Below are positions 1-12,500 of a stretch of 64,000 bases of DNA, piece after piece (position 1 is the stretch's first letter; each line of letters opens with the position of its first letter). Source of the DNA: Calycina herbarum. Lineage: Eukaryota > Ascomycota > Leotiomycetes > Helotiales > Pezizellaceae. A program made the translations under genes and the position numbers. Below the pieces are notes generated by a model. That model saw only the letters and a list, made by a program, of their open reading frames with translations. It was not told where the DNA came from and did no database searches. Location of the stretch: the NCBI GenBank assembly GCA_001414485.1, contig LLEY01000049.1:310001-374000 (forward strand), in the 5' to 3' direction.

Positions 1-3000
1 TGATTTAAGTTTCCTGCATAAAATGTTGGAGGCGTGCCTTAATGGGGAGGAACTTTGTAGGTGGACATGTCTTCCTGATGTTGGAATTGACGTACGTCGT
101 GTTTCTTACGTAGCGCTTACCCTCCCTCCTGCAGGCCCATTGAATGTCAATAGTGGTTCGCTATGTACAAACACCAACATTCTTCAACCACCCCGTTATC
201 CTCTTGGTTTCTTTTCCCCAACGTTGGCGAGTTGGCTGGATTGCGTCAAAGCTGTCCCGTCCCGTCCACATTCTCAAAATGGCAAGGCACTTTCTTGTTT
301 CTTTTGCTCATGGGGTACATGTTGTATGTACATGATTCGCCAGCTGGGTGGTTGGTCTTTGGTTGAAACGACTCCAAAAGATTCCACCAACATGTACCAT
401 TTATCTCATGGCTACCTTGAGCCGGCCACCCTGGGATGTACTCTCGACCATTTGGACGGAATGGTTGCATGGTGTTGGTACCTGCTCTCCCTTTTGTTTG
501 GATAAAGGACGTACCACGTGGAATGATATTCATCCCATATCCAACTTGGTGGGTAAGGAACTACTGGTATTCTCATTAAGCCGGGCAGCTCTCGCTTCAT
601 TTTCTATCTTTAAATTCTCCATTTCTGTCTTTTCACTGGTTCTGCGCCTAGCGAACCAACATTCTGCTTATGGGTGTGCCACCCAATGAGTGCAATACAA
701 AGTACGTACCGTACTCTGTCTTATCCAACTCTTTCCTTTCTTGGGACCTCTCTCACTTCTACAATCCTGAGGACCGCGCCTCTTTTGGAAGCCCGGGGGG
801 GGGGGGGGGGGGGGGGATGTTAGTTTTAGAGTACGATGTAACAGCAGCACCGGTCACCGGTGGCCTCTTTTTGTTTTCCCATTTTTTTGCTTTTTGTGGG
901 GTATGGATAGGGGGGCAGTGATGTGCATGTATGTACCTGTACATAACATACATTTACTGAGGCTGGACATCTGCGTGACCTTGCCAGGATTTTATCTTGT
1001 TGTTTCTTTGTTTCATGCGTGTGATAGTAGGGGGTGTGGTGGGCGAGGGCATGGAGGCAGGGCAATGATGGCATGGTGTGTATGAATGAATGGTTGAGTC
1101 AATTGATATTAACGCCGTGGAGAGAGGTAACCGGAGGTGTCATGTCTATCTGCGTCTATTTTGTTTGGGAGGGAAGTGATTGTCGCGTGTTAGTGTGGTA
1201 GCTATGTTTGTGATCGTGATCGACTCGCACTTGTTTCTTCTTCCTGGCTTGTTGGAACGACTTTAATGGTGGGATTGATGCCTGTTTAGGTTATCGTCGA
1301 GTTATGGCGTAGTCAATATTCTGCTTTTCTTCAAGGGCGGGCTAGGCGTCGTGATCTTGGGAGTGTTCGAGTCGCACTTTCTCCAAGTAAATGATGTCGA
1401 GAGGCGTAGTGCTTGCGTGGCCTGTTCTAAGCAGATCAAGACAGGTAGTATTTAATTTTTAGTTGTCTCATTTGTGCCTTCGGTGTGATAGTAATCTTGG
1501 CTCAGCGAATTTGATTCGTGTTGTTGGAGCTTTTGCATATGTGCGATACATATCACAAATGTGCGAATCGTGCAGTTCCGGCATTACGGAATGTTCGGGA
1601 GTAAGGTTTCTTGAAGGAATGATGGCTTTCGATTGTTAGATAAGCTCAAGTCTTTCTGGTATTGCTCTGATTCATCATGCCGATCTTATTTAATAAAAAG
1701 TTGATTCAATGCGAGTCGATAGAGTAGCGCTTGACAGCAATTTGTCTAATCGAATAATGTAAAAGTGCCTATCAATCTCCTCTTCAAGACAAAGTAATCT
1801 AGTCAGATTCCTAGGATCCCAAATGTCTTAGAGGTTTATTCTTAGCCTCGGATCCCAGATCCCATCGGTGATATCAATCTGCGTAAAATCTCAAACCATA
1901 TCTCTAAATCCCGTAATTTTGCTAAGTCTCCAATCACAGCCTTATTTCAACGGGCTTACGAACTTAATTTCTCGACTATAACTGTCTTCGTAAAGCACTC
2001 CTATCGGAAGCTGGTATACAAAAGAAGAAACACACGCGAGATCTCCATACGCAAGATGGAAATGCACGACATATCGAATCAATTCCCCTGTCTCGTATGA
2101 TCAATCCCCATTTGTCTTCTCGTGTCACCGCCTATCTACTAAACAAAGGTTCCTTCTACATGACATCAATCCTCCAACTCAATTCCCCATGTTGTGCCCC
2201 ACGTATAATACCAGACAGGGCTTCTTCCCAGCCACGTCCAAAAAAACGTGAAGCAGACGTAAAAACCCTAAACCGATTTATTCCCTGAACGAAGTGTATT
2301 CAAGAAGCCTACCGGTCATCAGTAAGATATACGAACCATACGGTAATTTAGGCTTCTCTGGTAAATGCCGATCTGATGGCTTACCAAGATCTCCCAGTAG
2401 GCAGGGAGTAAGCTTATTAAGACGAGGAGATATCTCACGACGTAGACACCTCTGTTCTGTTTCCGATACCGATGATATCGGCAATGCCGTTCGTTCCTCT
2501 TTACCGTTACCTACGTAAAGCACCGAGTACGGTAAATTCCCCAGAAGAAGACTGATTCTCCACGTGCGAAGAGTAGGTTCGGCTCGGGAGCAGTGGGTTG
2601 TAGGTAGAACATCCTGCACAGCATCGGGAAAGAAATGGTATTTCCCACAGCCACGTTTTAAACAAGAAGAAATAAACGTAAAACGGTAAGCTCGGAAAAA
2701 TTAAAGTCTAGATTCTGACTTGCTGCGGAAGGATTTTGATTCTCAGGGTGCTGCAATTCACGAATAAGTGAGATACACAACTTCTCGGATAACGGTAAGC
2801 CAATCAAAAAGTGAGGTTCGTATGGTTCTGCGTTTCATCTTTCAACTTACCATTATAAGCTTATTAAGAGTATACGTACTTCCGAGTCTCAGCACCTTAT
2901 TATTTTTCACATTACCTATATAGGAGTGTAGATACGATGAAGAGCAAGATGTGATATTCGTTAATCCCACTCCCCTTCTTTTAATCAGGTAAAGTTGGCG

Positions 3001-5100
3001 AGATGATGTGAGATTTCGCACTCGGCCCTCTTGCTGTCTTGCGTCCGTTGTAAGAACTCTAACCTTCCATTTTACTCCTCTGAAGAAGAGAAATGCAAAA
3101 CAAAATACAATGTCATACTCGGTGTCCCAGGGAATTTGAAGGTGGCTCACTGGTGGCTGTTTCCCCATATATATCGATGCCGGAGTACCATACCATACCG
3201 TAGACGGCTGGTGACTGCTTCCCCATACATACGAAGCACGGTAAAGGAAATAATCAGTCAGCAAGCCATCCACTATCACAAAGATTCTTCAATGCCGTGT
3301 TCAACATCACCTTACCACACTTGACTTGGATTGAATTCGTATACCGTAGATCAGAATATGCCGTGTTGCTCACCGCGTTGCAAAAGATTCAACTCCGTAG
3401 GTTGCTTCGTTCCATCCCTCTCTCTTGGTCAATGCAAATCCACCAAGAACTACAAACCACATGGCAAGCGGTACTTCGAAGAGACATTCAAGTTTGCTGT
3501 GGGATACACCTATAGAGGTATCTTAATGCATCCCCACCTAGAACCAGAATTTTTTTTAGAAGTTCAAACCCAGATCGCACTTCCCAATCAAGGCTTCTAC
3601 TCTCCACTTCCATCTATTTCCATCTAGACTTCCAGACTCCCAGACTCCCAGACTTCCATCCAGACTCAACCCCACAGCCTACGCTTCGCTACCACCATCT
3701 CCACCCCACCCCCTCATCCCAAACACCCAAAACAGACAACCATTGACGAAAAAAATCCCCCCCCCGTTCAACTCTTACCCCTCTAGGCAACCCTCTCGTA
3801 AAACCGTTCACTAAATCCCCACACCTTGAAACCGCCCCCCTCCCCCCTAAAAAAAAATATGTCCACCAGCCACGCCATCTCTCCACATACATCATCCCCA
3901 CGCAAGCATCTCACCACATAAGCAAACTCCTACATTAAAAAACCCCCTCCCAAAGACACGAAATTCCACATCAAGTTAGAGCAACAAAAAAAAAGAAAAA
4001 AGGTCAAACGTACGGAGTACAGAGTACTCTCCATCCCACCCACCTCCTTAACACAAGACAAGCAATGTCAAGCCCTCTCACCACATAACTACATACATAC
4101 ATATATGTACATGAAAAATAAAATTAATATCCCAGAAAGAGCACGGTACGGTAAATCCCGTCCTCCCATGCTCCTACCTGCCTACCTAAAATCACCCAAA
4201 CAGCAAGACGCGAAGAAGACAAAAACAGTCCACGTCGAAAATAACATGTACAAAAAGTCAAGTCCAACGGGAATTCTCCACTCCACTCCACTCCACTCCC
4301 CATACCACCTACCCAGTGAGCCAGTATCCAGTTTAATAAGTGTCTCTCTACCCGGGAAAAAAAGAAGAAAGAAAAACGTGGTAGCACTATAAAATATGAC
4401 AGAAATTTTTCATCTCCTTGCCCCGCTCGGGCACTCCTTCACCCCTTGAATCTCGCTTCCGTAAACTGGGTATCATAAGTGAGAAAATCTCAGGATAACA
4501 TTTTGTGAAAGATTTTCACAAGTGAGAAAAACGAGGACTAATGTTATATAAATGTTTTTATTCATTTTTTTCGTTGTCATTGCGAAAGAAACTAGTAGAT
4601 GCAGCCCAACAAGCCGTGTCCTCTCCATCTAGCCCACCTGAAAACGATCAGAACAAAAGATCGGAAACCCTCCCACCCGAAGCAAATGAGAAGGGGAAAA
4701 AACGCCAATGCTAATGCAAATCCCGTCCCAAAAAAATACCTTCTCTTCATGCCCCCTCGCTCAGATAAAACCCCCAGTCGCTGCCATACAATGTTGCTAC
4801 AAGAAAAGAATCGCAAAAATAGCAAAGGCCCACCACCCCGGAAACAGAACTGGCAAATAAAAACAGTGGTATAATAACTCCTCCCTTCCCTAGAATGCCT
4901 CGCGGTCCCATGCCATGTAGTAGTAAACCTTTTTAAAAAACCCCGCCCAAAAGATCATTAGTGTTCATACAAGTTTTCCTCCCTCTTGAGAAAAGTATAT
5001 GTGTATGTGAAATATTTCGATCCATCCACAGCCCAGCCATTGTATATTTCTTGCCATGATTTATTGTTGCTCAATTGCAAAGGAATCCTGCGGTAAAAAT
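1..5100. other. gene-free stretch downstream of the WOPR gene
   Basis: I see no supportable gene here. Open frames are short, overlap on both strands and lack domain-like sequence or intron continuity. The stretch holds a run of 22 G at 795-816, pyrimidine-rich blocks around 3600-4450, and recurring short motifs built on ACGGTAA and GAGTACGG. There is also an imperfect duplication of about 30 bp near 3150 and 3210 around the words TTTCCCCATA and CTTCCCCATA. The 3' end and terminator of the minus-strand WOPR gene must lie at the right edge. Confidence 0.6.
795..816 (+). repeat. poly(G) tract, 22 nt
   Basis: This is an uninterrupted run of 22 guanines preceded by GCCC. It could form a G-quadruplex and is prone to slippage, so its exact length is uncertain in any assembly. 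No gene is nearby. Confidence 0.9.
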
Positions 5101-6597
5101 TTAGATGCAGAACTTTCGGTCAAGTACACGAATGGCTCGTTTGTCCTCACCAATGATGTTTAATTTGTCGTGTGGGATATCCTTGGGCTTCTGCTCCCCC
5201 TCGCGTGGCGGACTCTTGCTTCCTGCACGGCTGCTGTTGCTCTTGTTGTCTGACATGACGCTCACGGAATCGGTAGCGTGAACGAGATGTGAAATGCTTG
5301 GAATGCTTTGAGCTTGCGAGGTGCTGATACCGTTGGTGCCGTTGAGCTTTGGTGAGCCAGACTTGGGAGATTGTTGACCGTTCATTGATGTTGGAGTATT
5401 GGCTTGTGAGTTGGACTTTGTTTGTGGAGGTGTGGATTGTCTTGGACCACCGTTACCGTTGATTTGAACTGGTGGTAGTTCACCAGCGATGCGAGGATCA
5501 ATCATCCTCGCAGCTTGTAATGCGCCCTGTGCAATTTGTGCATGTTGTGCTTGTTGCTGAGCAACTATGGCTGCATGATCAGCACGAGGGCTACGATTAG
5601 GTGCATACATTTGCATTATATTTTGGGGTAATGTGTTTTGTGCAGTTGCTGTACTCATCGGTCTATGTTGTGGAGGTGGAAGTGAAGGATCTGAAACGTG
5701 TGGAGGCGGTCTATCAAATGCCGTCTGCTGATGGTGGTTCATAGGATGGTATGGCATGCCATTGAGGTGATGAGGGCTGTGCTGTTGGTGTTGTTGGTAT
5801 GGCGAAGTATGAGCAGATCCTGGAGGTGGAAGTGCCGAACCATACATTGGTTGCCCTGGGTATTGTGGGAATGGTGGTGTAGAGATTGGGGATGGGGGCC
5901 ATGCAGCATAACCAGGTGCAACTTGATAGGCGTATGGCTGTCCCCGGTGACCTGGAGAAGCTTGTAGGTGTTGTGGTTGTTGCATGTATGGGCTGTGCTG
6001 CTGCATTGGAACTCTGGTAACCGGTGGCCCTTGAGCCTCGTGTACCGTGGATTCTGGGTACATGCCCTTGACTGGAATGATATGTCGGAGTGCTGGATCA
6101 GTGGTTGGAAGTGGGAGTTCTGGGACACTTGACTGAGGGCGAGAGTAGTAACTGATGAGATGGAGATGTTCACCGGTGGAAGTGGTGATACTGAATGACT
6201 GCTTCATCAATCCATCCGGCTTGTATCTGTATCCGTCTGGTCCCTCTCCATCCATATCTTGATCCTCATCACTTCCTCTTCCACTATCTGGTGTCTTGCC
6301 TGTGGTTCGTCGAATGGGTGTTTGTGCGAATAAGCCTCCACCTCTCTTGCCCTCCATCTCTCGGTATGTCAAAAAGCTTCCAGACACTCTGCTTGCACTC
6401 CATGACTTTCCGTCCGTCCATCTTCTCATTCCTGCTTCTCTCTCGTCCCATACGAAGACTGATCCTGACTTGATTGACTGTCTTTCCTTTTCTGAAAGTC
6501 TTCGTTGCACTCTGGGTAATAGGCCGACACGACAAGCTTCGAATAGCTTGATTGCGTCTGCGGGCGTTCGAACTTGCCCGTGGTAAGTGTCCATCAT
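5101..6597 (-). CDS. SGE1: WOPR-domain transcription factor (Wor1/Ryp1/Sge1/Reg1 family)
   Basis: This is a single-exon gene of 498 aa. The first WOPR half spans about residues 3-90, with the family landmarks RTPADAIKLFEACR, LLPRVQRRLSEKER, SGSVFVWDEREAGMRRWTDG and SWSASRVSGSFLTYRE. The second half, about residues 120-156, contains GYRYKPDGLMKQSFS and LHLISYYSRP. An acidic Ser/Gly-rich linker separates the halves and carries RRTTG, which fits a PKA-type site. Residues 160-400 are Pro/Gln/His-rich and look disordered, and the C-terminus ends in RAIRVLDRKFCI. Proteins of this family bind DNA through the WOPR fold and act as master switches: white-opaque switching in Candida, yeast-phase growth in Histoplasma, and effector expression or conidiation in Fusarium and Botrytis. 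Two adjacent ATG codons at 6597 and 6594 make the start uncertain by one residue. The very long flanks suggest a long 5' leader and extended regulation. Confidence 0.95.
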   Translation of the reverse strand: MMDTYHGQVRTPADAIKLFEACRVGLLPRVQRRLSEKERQSIKSGSVFVWDEREAGMRRWTDGKSWSASRVSGSFLTYREMEGKRGGGLFAQTPIRRTTGKTPDSGRGSDEDQDMDGEGPDGYRYKPDGLMKQSFSITTSTGEHLHLISYYSRPQSSVPELPLPTTDPALRHIIPVKGMYPESTVHEAQGPPVTRVPMQQHSPYMQQPQHLQASPGHRGQPYAYQVAPGYAAWPPSPISTPPFPQYPGQPMYGSALPPPGSAHTSPYQQHQQHSPHHLNGMPYHPMNHHQQTAFDRPPPHVSDPSLPPPQHRPMSTATAQNTLPQNIMQMYAPNRSPRADHAAIVAQQQAQHAQIAQGALQAARMIDPRIAGELPPVQINGNGGPRQSTPPQTKSNSQANTPTSMNGQQSPKSGSPKLNGTNGISTSQAQSIPSISHLVHATDSVSVMSDNKSNSSRAGSKSPPREGEQKPKDIPHDKLNIIGEDKRAIRVLDRKFCI

Positions 6598-9500
6598 GAT
6601 GACGATGTGATAGTTGCTTCAATTGCTTGTTTTCTAAAGGCAGCTCAACTGCTCTCGTCTTGCTGGGCGAGGAAGCAGTGGCGGGCAAGGACTTTTAACC
6701 TTATAAAATTCCAGTGGATGCTGCAGGTATTACCGGCTTCTCCACTGTGGGTACGTGCTTGTCGCTGTCTCGAAATAGGGTTGAACGTATTGAGGGAGTT
6801 TGCTGATCGCCTGGAAATTGTTTCCGTCTGGGATAGAAGAGCACCCTTGGCCGTCAAAGAAAGCTTGTGCGTAGGTGGAAGGGAGGTTTTGGCGGTGCCG
6901 ACTTGCGGGAAGTGGAATGCGCAAGTCCTGTCGAGAGACTGAGACGTCTGGTGAGCGATCCTGGCCGCTTCAGACGAATGTTAGCAGAGAAATTCGGATG
7001 CGTGGCCTAGAGAGAAGGAAGAGTGGAGCGAGAGAATGATGTTCGGGAACATGAGACAGGATGAAGCAGAGCGTGACAGAAGCTTAAAGTAAACGGTCCC
7101 TCTTCGTGGTGGGCGTGCGTTCTTTGTATCTGGTTCAATTGATCTCCCACTAGGGTCCGGCACAATTTGAGAAGACCGACCGAGTGGGAGACGGATTGCT
7201 GCGCGTCGCCGTGTTTCTCAAGAAGAGGTTGAGGTAACTTTTCCACGACACTGAGTTTGGTATGCGAGGCGCGATGACCATGACGCAGGGCTTAGCGACC
7301 ATGGTAATTGATGCGATGCGCGCCCATGTCGGCGTGGGTGGACGAGACCACGCGTAAGAGAAAAGGGAAGAAAATACGTACCAGATATAACGGGTTATAT
7401 GTGAAGGCGAGAAGGGAGTTGCTTGATTTTTGGGTGCTATCCGTCCGATCTGAAAGGTTGGAGAGTGGTGTTGGTTGGGTGGGAGAGAGAAGTCGAGGTG
7501 GGAGAAGTAGTTGGTGATGAGGCGGGATGGGATTGGAATCTCGGTCCAGTCACGGGATAGTCGGCCTAGCTGGAATTTGATTTCCAGATATCTGGTTGAT
7601 GGCAAGGACGGCACTACGAGCTGAGACGGAGATGCGTCGACCGGTTTGAGAAAAAGCGGCTGCTGGAGTGGTAATCGAGTATCGACGTGTCGAAGTAGAG
7701 TACTATGTATGGTAAGTGGTGAGGATCGACGAGTAGTCCTGTCCGATGTTGAAGTCTCCTCCGAGTTGTAGAGGAGGTGAAAGATTACAAGTCCAGAAAG
7801 ACTTCAGACTTCAGACTTGGGGCTGTCGGGGTAGTAGTAGTAAAGGCTACCTACTCGGCATACGGCGTATTTTAAACAAGACCACGGCTCTGCTCTCTGC
7901 TCTGCTCTGCGGTGCAGTGCGGTGCGGTGCAATCCGGTCTTTCTTGGATCCTTGGACGGTTGGCTGGACGGGTTGGCTGGCATGGAATAAATCTTAGATT
8001 AGGTTTGCCCGGCAGGGATGGCAGAAGAGGTGGGCGAGGGCTTCACTGCACTAGTCTTTACTCGTTACGGAGCGGAGGGGAGGGGCTACAGTGCTTAGTA
8101 GCTCAGACTAGGTTACAGGGAGGCGGAGGGAGGGGGAGGGAGGGGAGGCAACAGGGACTTGCGCAGGACATGTGGAATACGCTCGCAATCCCGGGGGAAG
8201 AAATAATAAATAATCAATAATCAATAGCTTTTCTCTCGCTTGAGCCCTCCACCTCCTGCATCTTCCTTCTTGAGAAAAAGGGACATTGCATTGTTGGACA
8301 GCAGTCACAGTACAGTACCTACCGATTACATACTGCGTACATACCTGATACATTCACAACGGCCGTTGGAGAAAAGGCCTGCCCTACGCTCTGCTTCTGC
8401 TTCTGCTTCACACTAAATTCAAGGCAATGTAACCACACTTTCTCCCTCCATCTCTCCCATTCCAGCTCTCCAGCCTCCAACTCCACGTCCAAGGCAGTCA
8501 GTCAACCTATCGCCCCCGCCCCAGGCTGCTTCTCTGTCCCCAAGGGTCTTGAACAGTAGATTGATTGCATTCCGTGCCTGTCGGTACCGCCAGTGCAACC
8601 CTACACTACTTCAACAGGTACGTACTGTATCTCTCTCTTTTCCCAACTCTGATCCAACATGCACATGGTACCTCTACACAATTTCTACTTCATCCTACAG
8701 TTGGTCTTGGATTCCTTTCTGGGCTCTCGTTCATCCATTCTCGGCGCTTGTTGGCTCCTCTTGGCTCCGTTCTTGGAGTCTCTTGGTCAAGACGTACCGA
8801 AGATGAACTGACGCTTGGCTTTCCTGCCAAAACCAACACCAGCCGGGCCTTGCTCTTCTTCTTCAGTCAGCTGCTCTTCCTAGCTTCAGATATACCAAGT
8901 GATCAATAACAGTCACTTGCTCGTCATGCAACGCCCAAATGGCATACCGCTTCGTACACTTGGTGCGGAGGGACTAGCACTGTACCTTACAGTATACATG
9001 TAAGTTGGAACTTACGAAGGAGGTGGTACCGCATATCCCACATCTAAATGTCCCCATAAGGCAACTCAAACCACTCCCTCTTCCGGCCAAGCGCGGAATC
9101 CAAAGGGGCGAAGCGGATGCGTGGGACGGAGTTTGTATTCGTAAGCAGGTGGTGGGCGTTGTTGAATTTAGGATTCTAGGTACTGTGGATCCCGTTATGA
9201 GCTTATTTCAATCGCCCCAGCCAATGCCTCACATCTCAATACATCCACACCCCCTCCTCTCTAATCCGGGGTTTACGAAAGCCCCTCCCTTTTGTCACTC
9301 CTCGCTCGCCTAGGAGAAAACCAACATGCACGGGATGTCAATGTTTCCGCTTAAACTTCTAAGCCTCCATTTGTACGAAGTACCAACAGTCATGTAAAGT
9401 AAATTGACCTTCAACTGCGGTACGTACCAAAGCAGGACACACGAAGGAACGACGTCCCAGGACAGAGTCACATCCAATCCACTCTCCAACTTGGGATTCG

Positions 9501-12500
9501 GAGGGGGGTGGCTACGGGGTGGGACGAACCTCGAAAAAACAATCACTTACTTACTACTTACCAACATCCACTCTCCAACATGCCCCTCCAAAATAGCAGC
9601 ACATGATGTGCTTCAATTATCTCCAACGGGCCTCAATGCTGTTGGAGTTTCAAGGTCCCAGCCAACCGTAACCCCCCAACGCCCACCCAACCAACACCTC
9701 TTCTCCAACATGTAACCCAGCCATCAAGCAAACGCCCTCGCCCGCAGTTACATCAATCACAGTCAGATTCCGCATTTCAAGTCACATTTTCAGGGTAGAC
9801 ACCTTCCGCTCCCGCGTTGCAGAAATTCTCTGCATTTGCATCATTTCCAAAAATGAAAAGTTCCTGGGAAGCTGCAAACAAACACTTCCTCGAATGGGTT
9901 GGTTGTTGCAGGGCCGGTAGATGGGTATATGCGAAATCTACTTCCACATCCGGGAGGTGAGCGTCAAACAGAAGTTATAGGGGATTGGGCGGGGGGCGGA
10001 GGGGGGAATATTTCATCATTTACAACCAATCTCTGGATCTGGGATTAGAAAGATTCCAGAGAACGGGAAATCTTCGCCTAGAATGTAAGTCCCGCTTTCT
10101 GATTGAAGGCAAACGAAGCACTTGAGGGGCCTTGCGACGACGTAAGTAGTGAGCATTACTCCAGTCAAATTATCTAAGCATGAGAAGCTTCGGTTTCCTA
10201 TCTCCCCACCTACAATGGACAAAAAAAAAGGATGAGATCTTCGCCTCTCGCTCTCGCTCTCGACACACCCAAAATGTCATGATGAGTAAAGATGAATAAG
10301 TCCCGCTTTCTGATACGCACTCATCCGTCCGATTCCGTGGCATCTTTTTTTCTGACGACGCCTGTGGATCACTTCCCCATCTCACACAAAAGTCTTCTTT
10401 CCTTACCGGAAACTTGGAACGTCCTTGTCCCCTCCCCTTCGTCTCTTCTTTCTCTCCGAAGGCCCAGCGCAAGGCAAGGCAAGCTCTCTTTTCTCTCCGT
10501 TCAGATAACAGATAAAAAGTGTGGAGAACTTAGCTCCCAAACTCTCTTTCCGACACGCGCAGGGGGGGTGCCGTGGAGGGCATTACCGACGATCTTTCGT
10601 TGAAACAAAGTCAAAGTCTAAAATAGACCACCCCACCCTCCGAACCATTTAAACGGTTTGAAGATAAATACTTTATTGTTTCTTCGCAGCCTCTCATTCG
10701 TCACGAGGGAATTAAGATGGTCCCTACTGTGGAGAACAAGTGAACAACTCCACGAATGCTGTCCACTTGGTTTCGTCATCGAAAGGGTTCGCTCAAAGTG
10801 TAAAGTGGACGGAAGACGAAACCATCCATTTATGGAGAGTTCGCTTGTTGGATGGAGAATTGTGAAGACCGAGATTTTTTTTTTGGAAGGGAAGATTTGT
10901 TCGAGGTTGAAGGCGTCCCAGAGCCAGAGGATGACGAGTCGTCGGAGATCGTTGCGAGGGCGAGGGCTTCTAGAAGGGAGGGGGACGATGGGATGGGATG
11001 GATAACTCGGATATCACGGGTACGGTACTTCGGATAACCTTCTCAAAAAGTCTATGTATCCGAGCACCTCGGCAGATATCATTTACCCCACAACCTACCT
11101 TAAATATTCCATTTGATTTAGATTCCTTGGTCATCTCTTGACGAAGAAAATAAGAAAAAAATTCGAATCTGCTACGGTAGTGCAAATCTTACTCCTCTAC
11201 TTACAGCCTATCATGGATCTGAAACCTGAAGACCCGTCCATCCATCCATCCATCCATACACTTCGGCAATCAAGGTACATTGTACAACACCTCAACATCA
11301 TCATCACCCCAATTAATCCTTCGATCGGTGAACAAGGTAAGCAAGCAAGCGGCATTTGCATTCTCGCATCTCGCAACCTATGCTCCAAAACGGCATCTCA
11401 CTCGAAATGGGACTTCTTCCCTCACCAGCTGACAACTTTCCCCAAAATCTTCCCATCCAGTTTTTGTGTTGTCCTCTCCTCGTTGGGCGGCCGCCAGCTA
11501 GCTGCTGCACTGCAATACGCATAAAGACTTCCTCGGAAGGATTTCTTCATCCGTACAACATGCAAGAAAGTCCTTCACCGCACCCTCCTCATTCGTTGCA
11601 CGAGGTTGGAATTGCAATAAGCCGGGAATCGCAGCATTGAAATGGTTTTCCTTTGGCTGATTTTCTTCACCGTGGGCAAACACTTTTCTATCACGGGTAC
11701 CCGCGGTCAACGGACATCTCATCTCACCTCCAGTTCACCAAGGTGATATACAATCAATTCCTTCCTTCCTCCTCATCACAAGTCTCAATTCAATCCACAC
11801 ACACCCCTTCCATCACTATCTCCAACCATCAATATCTCATTCGCACAAAAGAAAGAAAAAAGTCAGTCTGCCACGAGCTCCTCCCCCACCAAAAAAGCGC
11901 CAAGTATACGTGGTGGGCGGGAGACCCTCCCAAAAAAGGAAAAAGTCCGGCACAAAATTTTAAGCATGATTTTAGACTTTGTTTGGCACCATGTTCACAG
12001 CCCGCACCACACATTTGGAGCCGTCGATCGGAATTCCCGGAGAAAATTCGCTCTCGGTTTCCTCTTTTAGTATCCTTGTCGTTGAGAAATATGCTCACTC
12101 AAAGGAAGGCTAGCTGGCTGTCTTGTCTATCTTCTCCATAATCTCACGGGATCATCAATCCAAAGATTTCAATTACCGATGTATAAGTTACATTGTCACA
12201 GGGTATCATTCTCTACTCGGTGTTTCGCCTTTGATCTACAACGTGGGATTGCAGGAGGGCATAGGCTGATGAATGGGATGGAATGGATTGCTATGCTGAC
12301 TACATCTCTCGCTCGCACGCACTGCGGAGAAGAACTTCCAAGTTTGGCACACAGAAATTATGAATGAGGAAATCAACGAGGCGAGGTGGTGATTGGTTGG
12401 TCCGTATGGGCCTTACCTTACGTATCGCATCTTGGCTGGGCCTTTTCGTACTTTCCTCTTTTATACTCAGGATGGCTTGACATATTCTTGAAGAGGAGTT

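Noticed and set aside
23..689. Overlapping open frames of 113-160 aa at the left edge
   Set aside because: They overlap in several frames on both strands, have no domain, signal or intron logic, and are rich in Cys/Trp/Pro as expected from chance translation.
5698..6688. Long open frames antisense or frame-shifted to the WOPR gene
   Set aside because: They are shadows of the real coding frame, driven by its CAN/CCN codon bias.
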